Below the pieces are notes generated by a model. The model was not told where the DNA came from, made no database searches, and saw only the letters and a program-made list of their open reading frames with translations. Below are positions 41,279 through 49,240 of a DNA stretch of 64,000 bases, piece by piece; position 1 is the stretch's first letter; every line of letters starts with the position of its first letter. The DNA comes from an uncultured beta proteobacterium. GTDB taxonomy: Bacteria; Pseudomonadota; Gammaproteobacteria; Burkholderiales; Burkholderiaceae_C. Position numbers and translations under genes: made by a program. The stretch spans positions 62,001 to 126,000 of the forward strand of contig CAIKLM010000130.1 in the NCBI GenBank assembly GCA_903828235.1, read 5' to 3'.

Positions 41279-42537
41279 CGCGGCTCCTCAACGTCAACAA
41301 CTACCACTATCGGCGCGGCGGCAGCGAGGTCGTCTACCTCGAGCACGCACTGATGATGGAGGGCAGGGGCTTCGAGTGCGGCTACTTCTCGATGCAGCAC
41401 CCGAGGAACGAACCCACGCCTTGGAGCCGGTACTTCATCGACGAGATCGAGTTCGGCCACGAGTACAGCCTGACTGAGAAGCTGGCCATGGCCGGCAAGG
41501 TGGTGTGGAGCTTCGAGGCGCGAGCGAAGCTTGCGCGGCTGCTCGATGCGTTTCCGGCCGACATCGTGCACCTGCACTGCATCTACCATCACCACTCGCC
41601 GGCGATCCTTTCGTTGTTCAGCGAGCGCGGAATCCCGGCGGTGATGACAGCGCACGACCTGAAGATCGCCTGCCCGAACTACAAGATGCGCACGCACGAC
41701 GGGCCCTGCGAGCGCTGCCGCGATGGCAGCGTGTGGAATGTGGTGCGCCACCGCTGCGTGCAGAACTCGTTGGCGGCCAGCGCCGTGGTGGCCGTGGAGA
41801 GCGGCCTGCATCGGGCCTTGGGTACTTGGCGAAGGCACCTCGCGGCCATCGTCTGCCCGAGCCAGTTCTTCGTTGACAAGTTCGTCGAATGGGGCTGGCC
41901 GCGCGACCGATTCGTGCACGTGCCGAACTGGGTCGACGCCGAGCACTTCGAGCCCGGCTTCGAGCCCGGCGGATACGCGTTCTACTTCGGCCGCCTGGTC
42001 CTCGACAAGGGCCTGGCAACGCTGATTCGCGCGGCGCATGCCGCCGCGCTGCCAGTCAAGCTGGCCGGCACCGGCCCCGATGAGGCAGCGCTGCGCGCCC
42101 TGGCTGCCGGCCTCGGTGCCGACGTTGAATTCCTAGGCTACCGCAGCGGCGTGACGCTGCACGACGCGGTGCGCGGCGCGCGCTGCGTCGTGCTGGCCTC
42201 GGAACTGTACGAGAACGCACCGATGATGCTGCTGGAGGCGATGGCGCTGGGCAAGCCCGTGGTCGGCGCGCGCATCGGGGGCATCCCCGAGGTCATCGAC
42301 GAAGACGGCACCGGGTGGCTCTTCGACAGTGGCAGCGTCGAGGCGCTGGCCGAGCGGCTGGCTGCCGTGAAGGCGATGCCTGACGCGAGCCTGGTTGTCA
42401 TGGGCCGGGCGGCGCGCGCGCACGTCGAGCAGCACTTCTCGCGCTCGCGCTACCTGCAAGCCATGCTGGACCTGTATGCACACGTGGGCGTGCGGCTGCC
42501 CATCACCGCTGCCGCGGGGCTGCGGGTGACCGAGTGA
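41275..42537 (+). CDS. Glycosyltransferase family 4
   Basis: This 420-residue GT-B enzyme has an N-terminal acceptor domain (LLNVNNYHYRRGGSEVVYLEHA, DIVHLHCIYHHHSPAIL, TAHDLKIACPNYKM). The C-terminal Glycos_transf_1 domain shows FYFGRLVLDKGL, LAGTGPDEAALRALA and the E-x7-E motif area (ELYENAPMMLLEAMALGKPVVG). The motif CERCRDGSVWNVVRHRC in the N-terminal half, with its three Cys, is seen in a subset of GT4 enzymes. Donor sugar unknown. Starts overlapping the polymerase stop (ATGA) and its own stop overlaps the next GT. Confidence 0.92.
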   Translation: MTRLLNVNNYHYRRGGSEVVYLEHALMMEGRGFECGYFSMQHPRNEPTPWSRYFIDEIEFGHEYSLTEKLAMAGKVVWSFEARAKLARLLDAFPADIVHLHCIYHHHSPAILSLFSERGIPAVMTAHDLKIACPNYKMRTHDGPCERCRDGSVWNVVRHRCVQNSLAASAVVAVESGLHRALGTWRRHLAAIVCPSQFFVDKFVEWGWPRDRFVHVPNWVDAEHFEPGFEPGGYAFYFGRLVLDKGLATLIRAAHAAALPVKLAGTGPDEAALRALAAGLGADVEFLGYRSGVTLHDAVRGARCVVLASELYENAPMMLLEAMALGKPVVGARIGGIPEVIDEDGTGWLFDSGSVEALAERLAAVKAMPDASLVVMGRAARAHVEQHFSRSRYLQAMLDLYAHVGVRLPITAAAGLRVTE

Positions 42538-43697
42538 CGCCCACGCTTCGTGTCCTGGGTATTCGCGGTGTGCCGGCAGCGCATGGCGGATTCGAGAGCT
42601 TCGCCGAAGCCTTGTCGCTGCACCTCGTGGCACGCGGCTGGCGCGTCGTCGTCTACTGCCAGGAAGAGGGCGTGGGTGAGCCGCGCTACGACACCTGGCA
42701 GGGCATCGAGCGCGTGCGACTTCCGGTGTCCACGTCCGGTACAGCCGGCACCGTGGTGTTCGACTGGCGCTGCATCGCCCATGTCTGCGCTCAGGTGCGC
42801 CGCGAGGGCACGGCCGCGGTGGGGCTCTGCCTCACGCTGGGCTACAACACGGCCGCGTTCTGCGCCCGCCTGAAGTGGGCCGGCGTGCGCAATGTCATCA
42901 ACATGGACGGCATCGAGTGGCGGCGCGCCAAGTGGGGGCCTGCGGCGAAAGCCTGGTTCTGGCTCAACGAGCGGGCCGGCTGCCGCATCGGTGATCACCT
43001 CGTGGCCGATCACCCCGAGATCGCGGCGCACCTCGCCACGCGCACGTCGTCCTCGCGCATCACGGCCATCCCCTACGGCGCCGACACCGTGGTGCGACAC
43101 GAGGATCCGGCCGTGCTGCTGGCGCTGGCGAAGCTGGGCTTGGCCAGCGGGGGCTATGCCACGCTGATCGCACGGGCCGAACCCGAAAACAGCATCCTCG
43201 AGATCGTGCAGGCCTGGTCGGCGCGCCGCCGTGGGCTGCTGCTGGCGGTGCTGGGCCATTACGATGAGGGCAGCGCCTACCACCGGGCCGTGCGCGTCGC
43301 CGCTGGGCCCGAGGTGCTTTTCCTGGGCGCGCTGTACGACCGCAGCCTGGTTCCGCAGCTTCGCGCCCACAGTCTGCTGTATCTGCACGGGCATCGGGTG
43401 GGCGGCACCAACCCCTCACTGGTGGAGGCGATGGGTGCTGGAAACCCGGTTTTGGCGCACGACAACCGCTTCAATCGCTGGGTGGCTGGGCCGGGCGCGG
43501 GCTACTTCACCGACGCCGCTGGGCTTGATGCGCAACTCAGCGCGGTGCTGGCCGACCCTTCGAGACTGGCGGCGATGGCCACAGCCAGCCGAGCGAGGCA
43601 TGCCGAGGCCTTTACGCAGCGGCACGTGCTGGCGCAGCACGAGTCTTTGCTGCGGCAGTGGCTGCCGTCGGTGGCGGGGCAGTCATGGCGCGGCTGA
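42534..43697 (+). CDS. DUF1972-type glycosyltransferase (candidate rhamnosyltransferase)
   Basis: This 387-residue protein has an N-terminal DUF1972 domain (about 1-180: LRVLGIRGVPAAHGGFESFAEAL, NMDGIEWRRAKWG) and a C-terminal Glycos_transf_1 domain (LHGHRVGGTNPSLVEAMGAGNPVLA). Characterised relatives include the rhamnosyltransferases WchF/Cps2T. Since this locus makes dTDP-rhamnose, transfer of rhamnose is a reasonable guess. The start is a GTG at 42534 that overlaps the previous stop (GTGA). It is the last gene of the right-reading polycistron. Confidence 0.9.
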   Translation: MTPTLRVLGIRGVPAAHGGFESFAEALSLHLVARGWRVVVYCQEEGVGEPRYDTWQGIERVRLPVSTSGTAGTVVFDWRCIAHVCAQVRREGTAAVGLCLTLGYNTAAFCARLKWAGVRNVINMDGIEWRRAKWGPAAKAWFWLNERAGCRIGDHLVADHPEIAAHLATRTSSSRITAIPYGADTVVRHEDPAVLLALAKLGLASGGYATLIARAEPENSILEIVQAWSARRRGLLLAVLGHYDEGSAYHRAVRVAAGPEVLFLGALYDRSLVPQLRAHSLLYLHGHRVGGTNPSLVEAMGAGNPVLAHDNRFNRWVAGPGAGYFTDAAGLDAQLSAVLADPSRLAAMATASRARHAEAFTQRHVLAQHESLLRQWLPSVAGQSWRG

Positions 43698-43706
43698 AGG
43701 TGTCGG

Positions 43707-43720
43707 CGCTGCCGGCAGCG
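43707..43720. terminator. 14-bp palindrome between convergent genes
   Basis: CGCTGCCGGCAGCG is a perfect palindrome in the 32-nt gap between the DUF1972 glycosyltransferase and the oppositely oriented lipoprotein gene. It could fold on either strand as a terminator-like hairpin. No T-run is present. Confidence 0.4.
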
Positions 43721-43729
43721 GCGCCCGAG

Positions 43730-44665
43730 TCAGGGGCTGCTGCGCTCCACGAAACCTTCGCGCGCCAGCTGCTCCAGCGCATTGGCGTCGGCCGTGCCCA
43801 TGCCGTGCCACTCCCAGGAGGGGCCGACACGACGGAGCACGCCGAGGCCTACGCCACTGTTTGTCCGGTAGTTGTCCCACGGCACCGCGGTGTCGAGCCA
43901 GTAGTCGGCGCCGCCGCCGGCCAGCAGCGTGCTCGCAGCACCGACCGGCAGGCTGCGGCCGTCGGGCGTCACGGCGCGGGCTTGGAAAAGTGCAAGCACG
44001 CCACAAAGGGGCTGGCTGCCCAGCACGATGCGCCCCTGGCGCGGCCAGAAGTGAAACGCGCGGCCGGCGCCGAACCCGATCCGCGCTTGACCGGGCATCA
44101 CCTGCACCACGTCGGCGGGAATGTTCTCGTTGCCTGCGAAGTCGGCTCTGAACGCTGCGCCTTCGATGTCGCCCCGTTGTACACGCTGCCATTGCCGTTG
44201 GCCGCCGTTCCAGGTGCAGATCAGGGTCTGGTTCTGGCGCACCTCCAGGCGCTGAGTGCCCACGGGCGCACCATCGATCCAGAACGCATGTGCCCAGCCG
44301 GTGAACGCCTTGAACCCTGCCGGCACGATGTTGCCGCTTTCGCGCTTGCTGCGCTCACGCCAGTCGAAGCCGGGCGGCACACCGGCCGGCAGTGCGTCGT
44401 GGGGGCTGCCGAACGGAACAGAAAGAGAACGCAGCGTGCTCAGCGGCACACCCAGTGCGAGATGGCCCGGTGGCAGCGCGGCGGTTCGAGGAGGGCTCGT
44501 GTCGACGACGACTGGCGGCGCACTGCCAGCGTCGGGTGCCGCGGTGACGTCGTCGCCCCCACCGCAGGCGGCGAGCAACACGCACACGAAGCTGGCGGAC
44601 AAGCCCATCGAGAGTTGCCGCGGGCGGCGGCGAGAGGAGTCGGGCGTAGTGTAAGGGTTCGACAT
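43730..44665 (-). CDS. Unrecognised lipoprotein inside the EPS locus
   Basis: This 311-residue protein has a signal sequence and lipobox LAAC followed by GGGDD, which suggests an outer-membrane-bound lipoprotein. The mature part is rich in Trp and Gly with segments such as GFDWRERSKRESGNIVPAGF, TGWAHAFWIDGAPVGTQRLEV, TLICTWNGGQRQWQRV and AFHFWPRQGRIVLGS. It looks like an all-beta, possibly carbohydrate-facing fold. I do not recognise a family or catalytic motif. The ATG at 44665 has GAGG 9 nt upstream; a TTG at 44674 is also possible. It is the only gene here on the minus strand between right-reading genes, and is divergent from the flippase with 107 nt between starts. A role in EPS export, modification or attachment is only suggested by location. 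Confidence 0.8.
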   Translation of the reverse strand: MSNPYTTPDSSRRRPRQLSMGLSASFVCVLLAACGGGDDVTAAPDAGSAPPVVVDTSPPRTAALPPGHLALGVPLSTLRSLSVPFGSPHDALPAGVPPGFDWRERSKRESGNIVPAGFKAFTGWAHAFWIDGAPVGTQRLEVRQNQTLICTWNGGQRQWQRVQRGDIEGAAFRADFAGNENIPADVVQVMPGQARIGFGAGRAFHFWPRQGRIVLGSQPLCGVLALFQARAVTPDGRSLPVGAASTLLAGGGADYWLDTAVPWDNYRTNSGVGLGVLRRVGPSWEWHGMGTADANALEQLAREGFVERSSP

Positions 44666-44772
44666 GGAGCGCAACCTCGGGCGACGCCTTGGGTTTCGGC
44701 GTTTGCCGTCCGGCCTTCAGGGCGTGTTTTCGCCTTGTCACAACTCGGCATGTCGTCGTGAAGGACGGAGGC

Positions 44773-46281
44773 ATGCTCCGTCCGAGCCTGCTGAGCGGCA
44801 CGGCGTGGAACCTGCTCGGCCTGGTGGTGCCGCTGTTCGTGGCAGTCATCGCCATCCCGTGGCTGATGGCGCTGCTCGGTCTGGAGCGCTTCGGTTTTCT
44901 GGCCCTGGTGTGGGCCCTGGTTGGCTACGCCAGCGTGCTTGACCTGGGCATCGGCAAGACGCTGATCCGCGTAGTGTCGCGAAGGCTGGCTGATGGCGAC
45001 CGCCACGGCGCGCTGGCCCTGGCTTCGATGGCCGCACAGCTGCTTCTGCTGATCGGCCTGGCGCTCGGTCTGGGCTTGTGGCTGGCGTCGGGTCCGCTGC
45101 TGGCCCACGCCGACGCACGGACGGGAATTCCGGCTGAGGAAGCAGCCGGCGCGCTGGCCGTGGTCGCTGCGCTGCTGCCGATGGTGCTAGTCAACAGTGC
45201 GCAGGTGGCGATGCTCAGCGCTTGGCAGGACTTCATGCGCCTGAATCTGCTGCGCGCGGTACTCAGCACCCTGACCTACCTCGCACCTCTGCTGCTGGCA
45301 CTGCAAGGCGTCACCGACCTGCGCGCGGTGGTGAGTTCGTTGCTGCTGGTGCGGCTGGCTGGTTTGCTGGCCTACGGAATCGTGAGCTGGCGGCGCTGCG
45401 GCTGGTTGCCGCGCCCGGGCGGTTGGTCGCGAGAAGGATTGGCTTCGCTGATGGCGGTCGGGCGCTGGATGTTCATCGTCAATTTCACCGCGCCGCTGAT
45501 GGCCTACCTGGATCGCTTCGTGGTGGGTCTTCAGCTCCCGCTGCGCGAGGTGGCGGTGTATGCCGCGCCGGGCGAGATCCCGAACCGGCTGTTGATGGTG
45601 CCCTACGCGGTGCTGGCGGCGCTGTTCCCGCGCGTGGCGAACGAAGGCGCTGACCCCGTCGAGTTGCGCCGCGTACTGGGGCAATCGGTGCGCTGGCTCT
45701 GCGCCTTGATGACGCCACTGGTGCTGGTGGGTGTGGCCTTCGCGGTGCCGGCCATGACCGCCTGGCTGGGCGCAGACAACGGACCGCTGGCCGGGGTGGT
45801 GCTGCAGGTGCTGCTGGCAGGGCTCTGGCTGTCGTCGCTGTCGATGGGGCCGATGACGGTGGTGCAGGCCGCCGGGGACTTGCGCCACGTTGCGATGTTC
45901 TACCTGCTGCAGGTGCCGCTGTTGCTGGCGATGCTGTGGGCGTTCACCGAACCGCTGGGTATCGTCGGCGCGGCACTGGCTATCGCGCTGCGGCAGGGCA
46001 TCGACACCGTGGGCATCCTCTGGTTGGCGGTAAGGCAGCTGGGGCTGCCCCTCGGACGCTGGCGTCGCTTTGCGCTGGGCCTGCTTGGCAGCGCTGTTGT
46101 CCTGGTGCTGGTGGCAACGGCGCGCAGCTGGGCCGGTGCCTTGATGGCCGCGGTGTCCGGACTGGGGATCTGCGCGGCCATCGTCATCTGGCTCTGGTTC
46201 GAGGCCGACGAGCGACGGCGCGCTTGGCACTGGGTACAGGCCCGATGGCGCCGTGCCGGAGCTCCGCCGGGTGCGCGCTGA
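44773..46281 (+). CDS. Polysaccharide flippase (Wzx/MATE-like, lipopolysaccharide biosynthesis)
   Basis: This 502-residue inner-membrane protein has 12-14 hydrophobic segments and the Polysacc_synt architecture. It begins LSGTAWNLLGLVVPLFVAVIAIPWLMALLG, with RVVSRRLADGDR in the first cytosolic loop and ALRQGIDTVGILWL near the second half. It should flip undecaprenyl-diphosphate-linked repeat units to the periplasmic face. The ATG at 44773 is supported by AAGGA, 7 nt upstream; GGAGG is also present but only 1 nt away. It is transcribed apart from the upstream GT operon and needs its own promoter in the 107-nt divergent gap. Confidence 0.93.
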   Translation: MLRPSLLSGTAWNLLGLVVPLFVAVIAIPWLMALLGLERFGFLALVWALVGYASVLDLGIGKTLIRVVSRRLADGDRHGALALASMAAQLLLLIGLALGLGLWLASGPLLAHADARTGIPAEEAAGALAVVAALLPMVLVNSAQVAMLSAWQDFMRLNLLRAVLSTLTYLAPLLLALQGVTDLRAVVSSLLLVRLAGLLAYGIVSWRRCGWLPRPGGWSREGLASLMAVGRWMFIVNFTAPLMAYLDRFVVGLQLPLREVAVYAAPGEIPNRLLMVPYAVLAALFPRVANEGADPVELRRVLGQSVRWLCALMTPLVLVGVAFAVPAMTAWLGADNGPLAGVVLQVLLAGLWLSSLSMGPMTVVQAAGDLRHVAMFYLLQVPLLLAMLWAFTEPLGIVGAALAIALRQGIDTVGILWLAVRQLGLPLGRWRRFALGLLGSAVVLVLVATARSWAGALMAAVSGLGICAAIVIWLWFEADERRRAWHWVQARWRRAGAPPGAR

Positions 46282-46726
46282 CGTGCCTGAGACCGCTCAC
46301 GATGAGCGCCTGTTCCATAGTCCTCTCGCGCATCATTGCCAAGACTAGGGTGGAGCGGACTGGGAAGCCAGTGGGCGCGGAGCACGTTCTGAAAGGCGAT
46401 CACATCCGTGCTCAGCGCTGAGAGCTTGGCCCGGGGTTGGGGGCATGCTTTGGCGCTGCCGGACATCGACACCGCGAGGCTGGCGACCACCGAAACCGCG
46501 CTCGCCGAACCGGCGCGCGTGCTGGTGCTGGGCGGCGTTTCGGTCGAGGCCGACCTGGCTGTGGGGCCACGAGGCCCTCTACACCAACGTTCAGGCGCTT
46601 GCCGCCGACTACGGCTTCGAAGCCGCGGTGGGACTGCCTACGCCGCGGCGGGAGCAGGGCGCCTGAGCGGCGGCCGGGCATGGCCACGGGGCCGCCCCGT
46701 GTCTGCACGTCCGTCTGCGACCCTGC
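46282..46726. other. 445-nt gap between flippase and methyltransferase, with a gene remnant
   Basis: No intact gene is seen here. The part at 46408-46666 looks like a decayed coding sequence (see separate entry). The composition is visibly less GC-rich than flanking genes. The convergent flippase and methyltransferase genes end at its two borders. Confidence 0.6.
46408..46666 (+). pseudogene. Frameshifted gene fragment, identity unknown
   Basis: One frame from a GTG at 46408 gives a protein-like stretch (ESLARGWGHALALPDIDTARL, then RVLVLGGVSVEADL). It then loses protein-like character. The next frame takes over at about 46562 with WGHEALYTNVQALAADYGFEAAVG and ends at a TGA at 46664-46666. 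Joining the two by a single frameshift near 46545-46562 gives about 85 residues of plausible sequence. I do not recognise the family. It is a relic or a sequencing error; the short length favours a relic. Confidence 0.4.
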
Positions 46727-47389
46727 TCACGCTGGCTGGCAACGCATCATGATGTTGAAGCCGAAACGGTTCAGCGGAAACGTCGAACTTGATTCGAGGG
46801 GCAGTGAAATCCGTCCTTTGTAGTGGTAGCCGACGATGGTTTCCGGGATCCAGCCACAGCGTCGCAACTCCGCCAGTATCTCGAACGAAGAGTAGATTCG
46901 CTGATGGGTGTGGTCCCATGCCCGGTAGCGCCGCCCAAGCATCTTCTCGCCGATGTAGTACCCCGTCAGCCCATTCGGGGACATCCGGTTCGGCGTGGTC
47001 AGGATCAGGCGTCCCGTCGGTGCTGTCAGGCGCCTGGTCTCCGCTAGCAGCGCCGGCCTGTCCGCCTCGTCGAGGTGCTCGATCAGTTCCATGATCGTGA
47101 TGAGACCGAAGCTGCGCTCCTTGATCGAGCGAGCCACGGTCAGGGCATCACCGTGGATCGCTTCCTTGACCCGCTTCCTCGCATCCTCGACGTTGTCGGG
47201 ATCGAGATCGACGCCGGTCACCTGCCACCCGGCAGATCCCAGCATGGCGGAAACGAAGCCCGAGCCGCAGCCGAATTCCAGAGCCGCACCGTTCGCGCCT
47301 CGCGGAAGCAGCTTGCGGATCAAATCGAGCCGCTTCACCTCGTAGGGATCCCGGTACTTCTCGTCCACTACCCGTTCGGATTGGTTCAT
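46727..47389 (-). CDS. Class I SAM-dependent methyltransferase
   Basis: This 220-residue protein has the Methyltransf_11/23 fold: motif I ALEFGCGSGFVSAML (36-50), acidic loop VTGVDLDPDNVEDARKRV, motif near GLITIMELIEHLDEAD and LTAPTGRLILTTPNRMS. The ATG at 47389 is preferred; a TTG at 47452 would extend it by 21 residues. In an EPS locus such enzymes usually O-methylate a sugar or a lipid-linked intermediate, but no substrate can be read from sequence. It sits next to the 2-oxoglutarate oxygenase gene with 312 nt between, both left-reading. Confidence 0.88.
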   Translation of the reverse strand: MNQSERVVDEKYRDPYEVKRLDLIRKLLPRGANGAALEFGCGSGFVSAMLGSAGWQVTGVDLDPDNVEDARKRVKEAIHGDALTVARSIKERSFGLITIMELIEHLDEADRPALLAETRRLTAPTGRLILTTPNRMSPNGLTGYYIGEKMLGRRYRAWDHTHQRIYSSFEILAELRRCGWIPETIVGYHYKGRISLPLESSSTFPLNRFGFNIMMRCQPA

Positions 47390-47701
47390 GCGGATATGTC
47401 TGTTCGTGAGTTGGGTCGGGACCGCGGTCCGCGCCGGGAGGGCAGTTTCCAAGGCCGGTGCCCTCCTTGCCCCTGCAGAAGCACTGCGCGATGCTCTTCC
47501 TGTTGCGCCGTCCGACGATACGCGGTGGACAAATCTGTCAAAGAGCGGCGAATTTGGCCAGCAGAGCCCTGGCGTGCAGCCCGACTCGTATCGAAAGGGC
47601 TCGCGAGTTTGCGTTGACCGCAGCAGTTCGGCCCATCCATGACGCTTTCGCCGATGCTCTCGCCGGATTTGAGTTGTCCAGACGGGTCCGAGCCAAAGCG
47701 T
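47390..47701. other. 312-nt gap between oxygenase and methyltransferase genes
   Basis: No supported gene is seen. It contains a perfect 12-bp palindrome, GGACCGCGGTCC (47419-47430), about 30 nt upstream of the methyltransferase ATG, which could be an operator or hairpin. The DNA is less GC-rich than average here, as in the 46.3-46.7 kb gap. Confidence 0.55.
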
Positions 47702-48490
47702 CTACTTGTTCTTCGCTGTGGCGCTACCAAACAGCGCCGACTTGACCCTGACCAAGCTTGGCCAAAGGCGCCCGATCAGGGTCTTGGTCTTGCCGGCGTT
47801 GTCGGGATACCAGACGGTTGTCCGGTGCGTCAGCTGAGTCTCATGCATCGGCGAGTACGCGTAAGCCGCCAGCGAGCGACGGTACTGGCCTGCTGGGAAC
47901 CGGATGGCGTCGTAACCATGCAGCGTGTAGTCGCGCGTGAACATGATGACGCAGCGATTGAACCGGGGTGCCACTTCCAATGTCGTCTCGGGCCTGTCGC
48001 GGTGGCGCAGCTTCAACTCGCCCCTGAAATCGGGCTGCCAGTCCTTGTTCAGGTAGAGGAGGATGTTGAGGTTGCGGAACCAGTCAGGGTGCAGCGGGTG
48101 GGTGTTGAAGTCCACGTGCATGTCCAGAAAACTGCCCTCGCCCCCCTGATGGATGCCGCCGCCATGGAAGGCCGGGTCCACGAAGACAGCCTCGCCCGTG
48201 ATGCGTTGAAGCAGTGACTGGAAACGCTCGCTCATCAGGTCCGCGTGCAACTGCGCGAAATCAGGCGATATGTCCTTGAATCCGCTCTTCTCGTGCTTGT
48301 TGCGGGCGAATATGTAGTCGCGGCTCTTGTTGATGTGGTGGGTGATCGGGTCGGGGATGTCGTCATAGAGACGCAGGAGGGCCTCTTGCTCGCAGAAGTC
48401 GTCGATGACGATGTGCTCGAAGGGCTGAGCGTTCGAGAATCGACGTCGAAGCTCGTCGACGTCGCTTTCCAGGCGTTCAAATCGCAACAT
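47702..48490 (-). CDS. 2-oxoglutarate/Fe(II)-dependent oxygenase (prolyl-hydroxylase-like)
   Basis: This 262-residue protein has the 2OG-Fe(II)_Oxy_3 fold. The iron triad is His125 and Asp127 (DMHVDFNTHP) and His191 (TLHGYDAIRFP). The 2-oxoglutarate-binding Arg is 204 or 205 (GQYRRSLAAYAYS). The N-terminal IVIDDFCEQEALLRLYDDIP is typical of Tpa1/prolyl hydroxylase-like members. The ATG at 48490 is chosen by similarity; the frame is open farther upstream with low-complexity Arg-rich sequence that is not protein-like. Such enzymes hydroxylate proteins or small molecules; a role in EPS or surface-protein modification is suggested only by location. Confidence 0.9.
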   Translation of the reverse strand: MLRFERLESDVDELRRRFSNAQPFEHIVIDDFCEQEALLRLYDDIPDPITHHINKSRDYIFARNKHEKSGFKDISPDFAQLHADLMSERFQSLLQRITGEAVFVDPAFHGGGIHQGGEGSFLDMHVDFNTHPLHPDWFRNLNILLYLNKDWQPDFRGELKLRHRDRPETTLEVAPRFNRCVIMFTRDYTLHGYDAIRFPAGQYRRSLAAYAYSPMHETQLTHRTTVWYPDNAGKTKTLIGRLWPSLVRVKSALFGSATAKNK

Positions 48491-48653
48491 GGGTGTGCCT
48501 GTGACGTTGGGTGCGCTGGGCGCGTGGCTCTCGTCAAGGCCTGACGGCCCCACGCCCCGAGTTCTAGCGTAGCACCGACATGTTTCGACTGGTCCACCCT
48601 GCGGGGCGAGACACCCCGAAGTCGGTGTATGCCGCCCGGTAACGGCTGGTCGG

Positions 48654-49238
48654 TCAGCCGGAAGCCGTTCCCGCCGGCGGCAGCCGCGCGTCGGCCAGTC
48701 CCGGCGCCGCCGCATCCTTCGCCGCCAGTCTCGGCGCCACCCCGGCATCGGGCCAGGCGATGGCGAGATCCGGGTCGTCCCAGCGGATCGCCGCTTCGCA
48801 GTCCTTCGCGTAGGTGTCGGTGGTCTTGTAGAGGAAGTGCGTGTCGTCCTCGAGCGCGATGAAGCCGTGCGCGAAGCCCTCGGGGATCCAGAGCTGCCGG
48901 TGGTTCTCGGCGTTCAGCTCCAGTCCGAACCACTGGCCGAAGTGCGGCGAGCCGCGGCGGATGTCGACTGCCACGTCCCAGGCGCGACCCTTCACCACCC
49001 GCACCAGCTTGCCCTGGGCGTGCGGCGGCAACTGGTAGTGCAGACCGCGCAGCACGCCGCGCTGGCTGCAGGAGTGGTTGTCCTGCACGAAGCGGCGCGG
49101 CAGCGGTTCGCCGGCGGCCTGCAGCGCGGCCAGCCACTTGGGCTCGGTGAAGCTCTCCATGAACCAGCCGCGGTCGTCGCCGAACACGGCTGGCTCGACG
49201 ATCAGCACGCCCGGCAGCGAGGTCTTCGTCAGCTTCAT
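48654..49238 (-). CDS. rfbC: dTDP-4-dehydrorhamnose 3,5-epimerase RfbC
   Basis: RfbC (RmlC) epimerises dTDP-4-keto-6-deoxyglucose at C3 and C5 on the path to dTDP-L-rhamnose. The 194-residue cupin shows GDDRGWFMESF, the active-site region QDNHSCSQRGVLRGLHYQLPP with its catalytic His, GKLVRVVKGRAWDVAVDIRRGSP and IPEGFAHGF. About 25 extra residues at the end are Ala/Pro-rich. It starts 2 nt after rfbA stops and is the fourth of the four consecutive rhamnose genes (rfbB, rfbD, rfbA, rfbC in transcription order). Confidence 0.96.
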   Translation of the reverse strand: MKLTKTSLPGVLIVEPAVFGDDRGWFMESFTEPKWLAALQAAGEPLPRRFVQDNHSCSQRGVLRGLHYQLPPHAQGKLVRVVKGRAWDVAVDIRRGSPHFGQWFGLELNAENHRQLWIPEGFAHGFIALEDDTHFLYKTTDTYAKDCEAAIRWDDPDLAIAWPDAGVAPRLAAKDAAAPGLADARLPPAGTASG

Positions 49239-49240
49239 CG

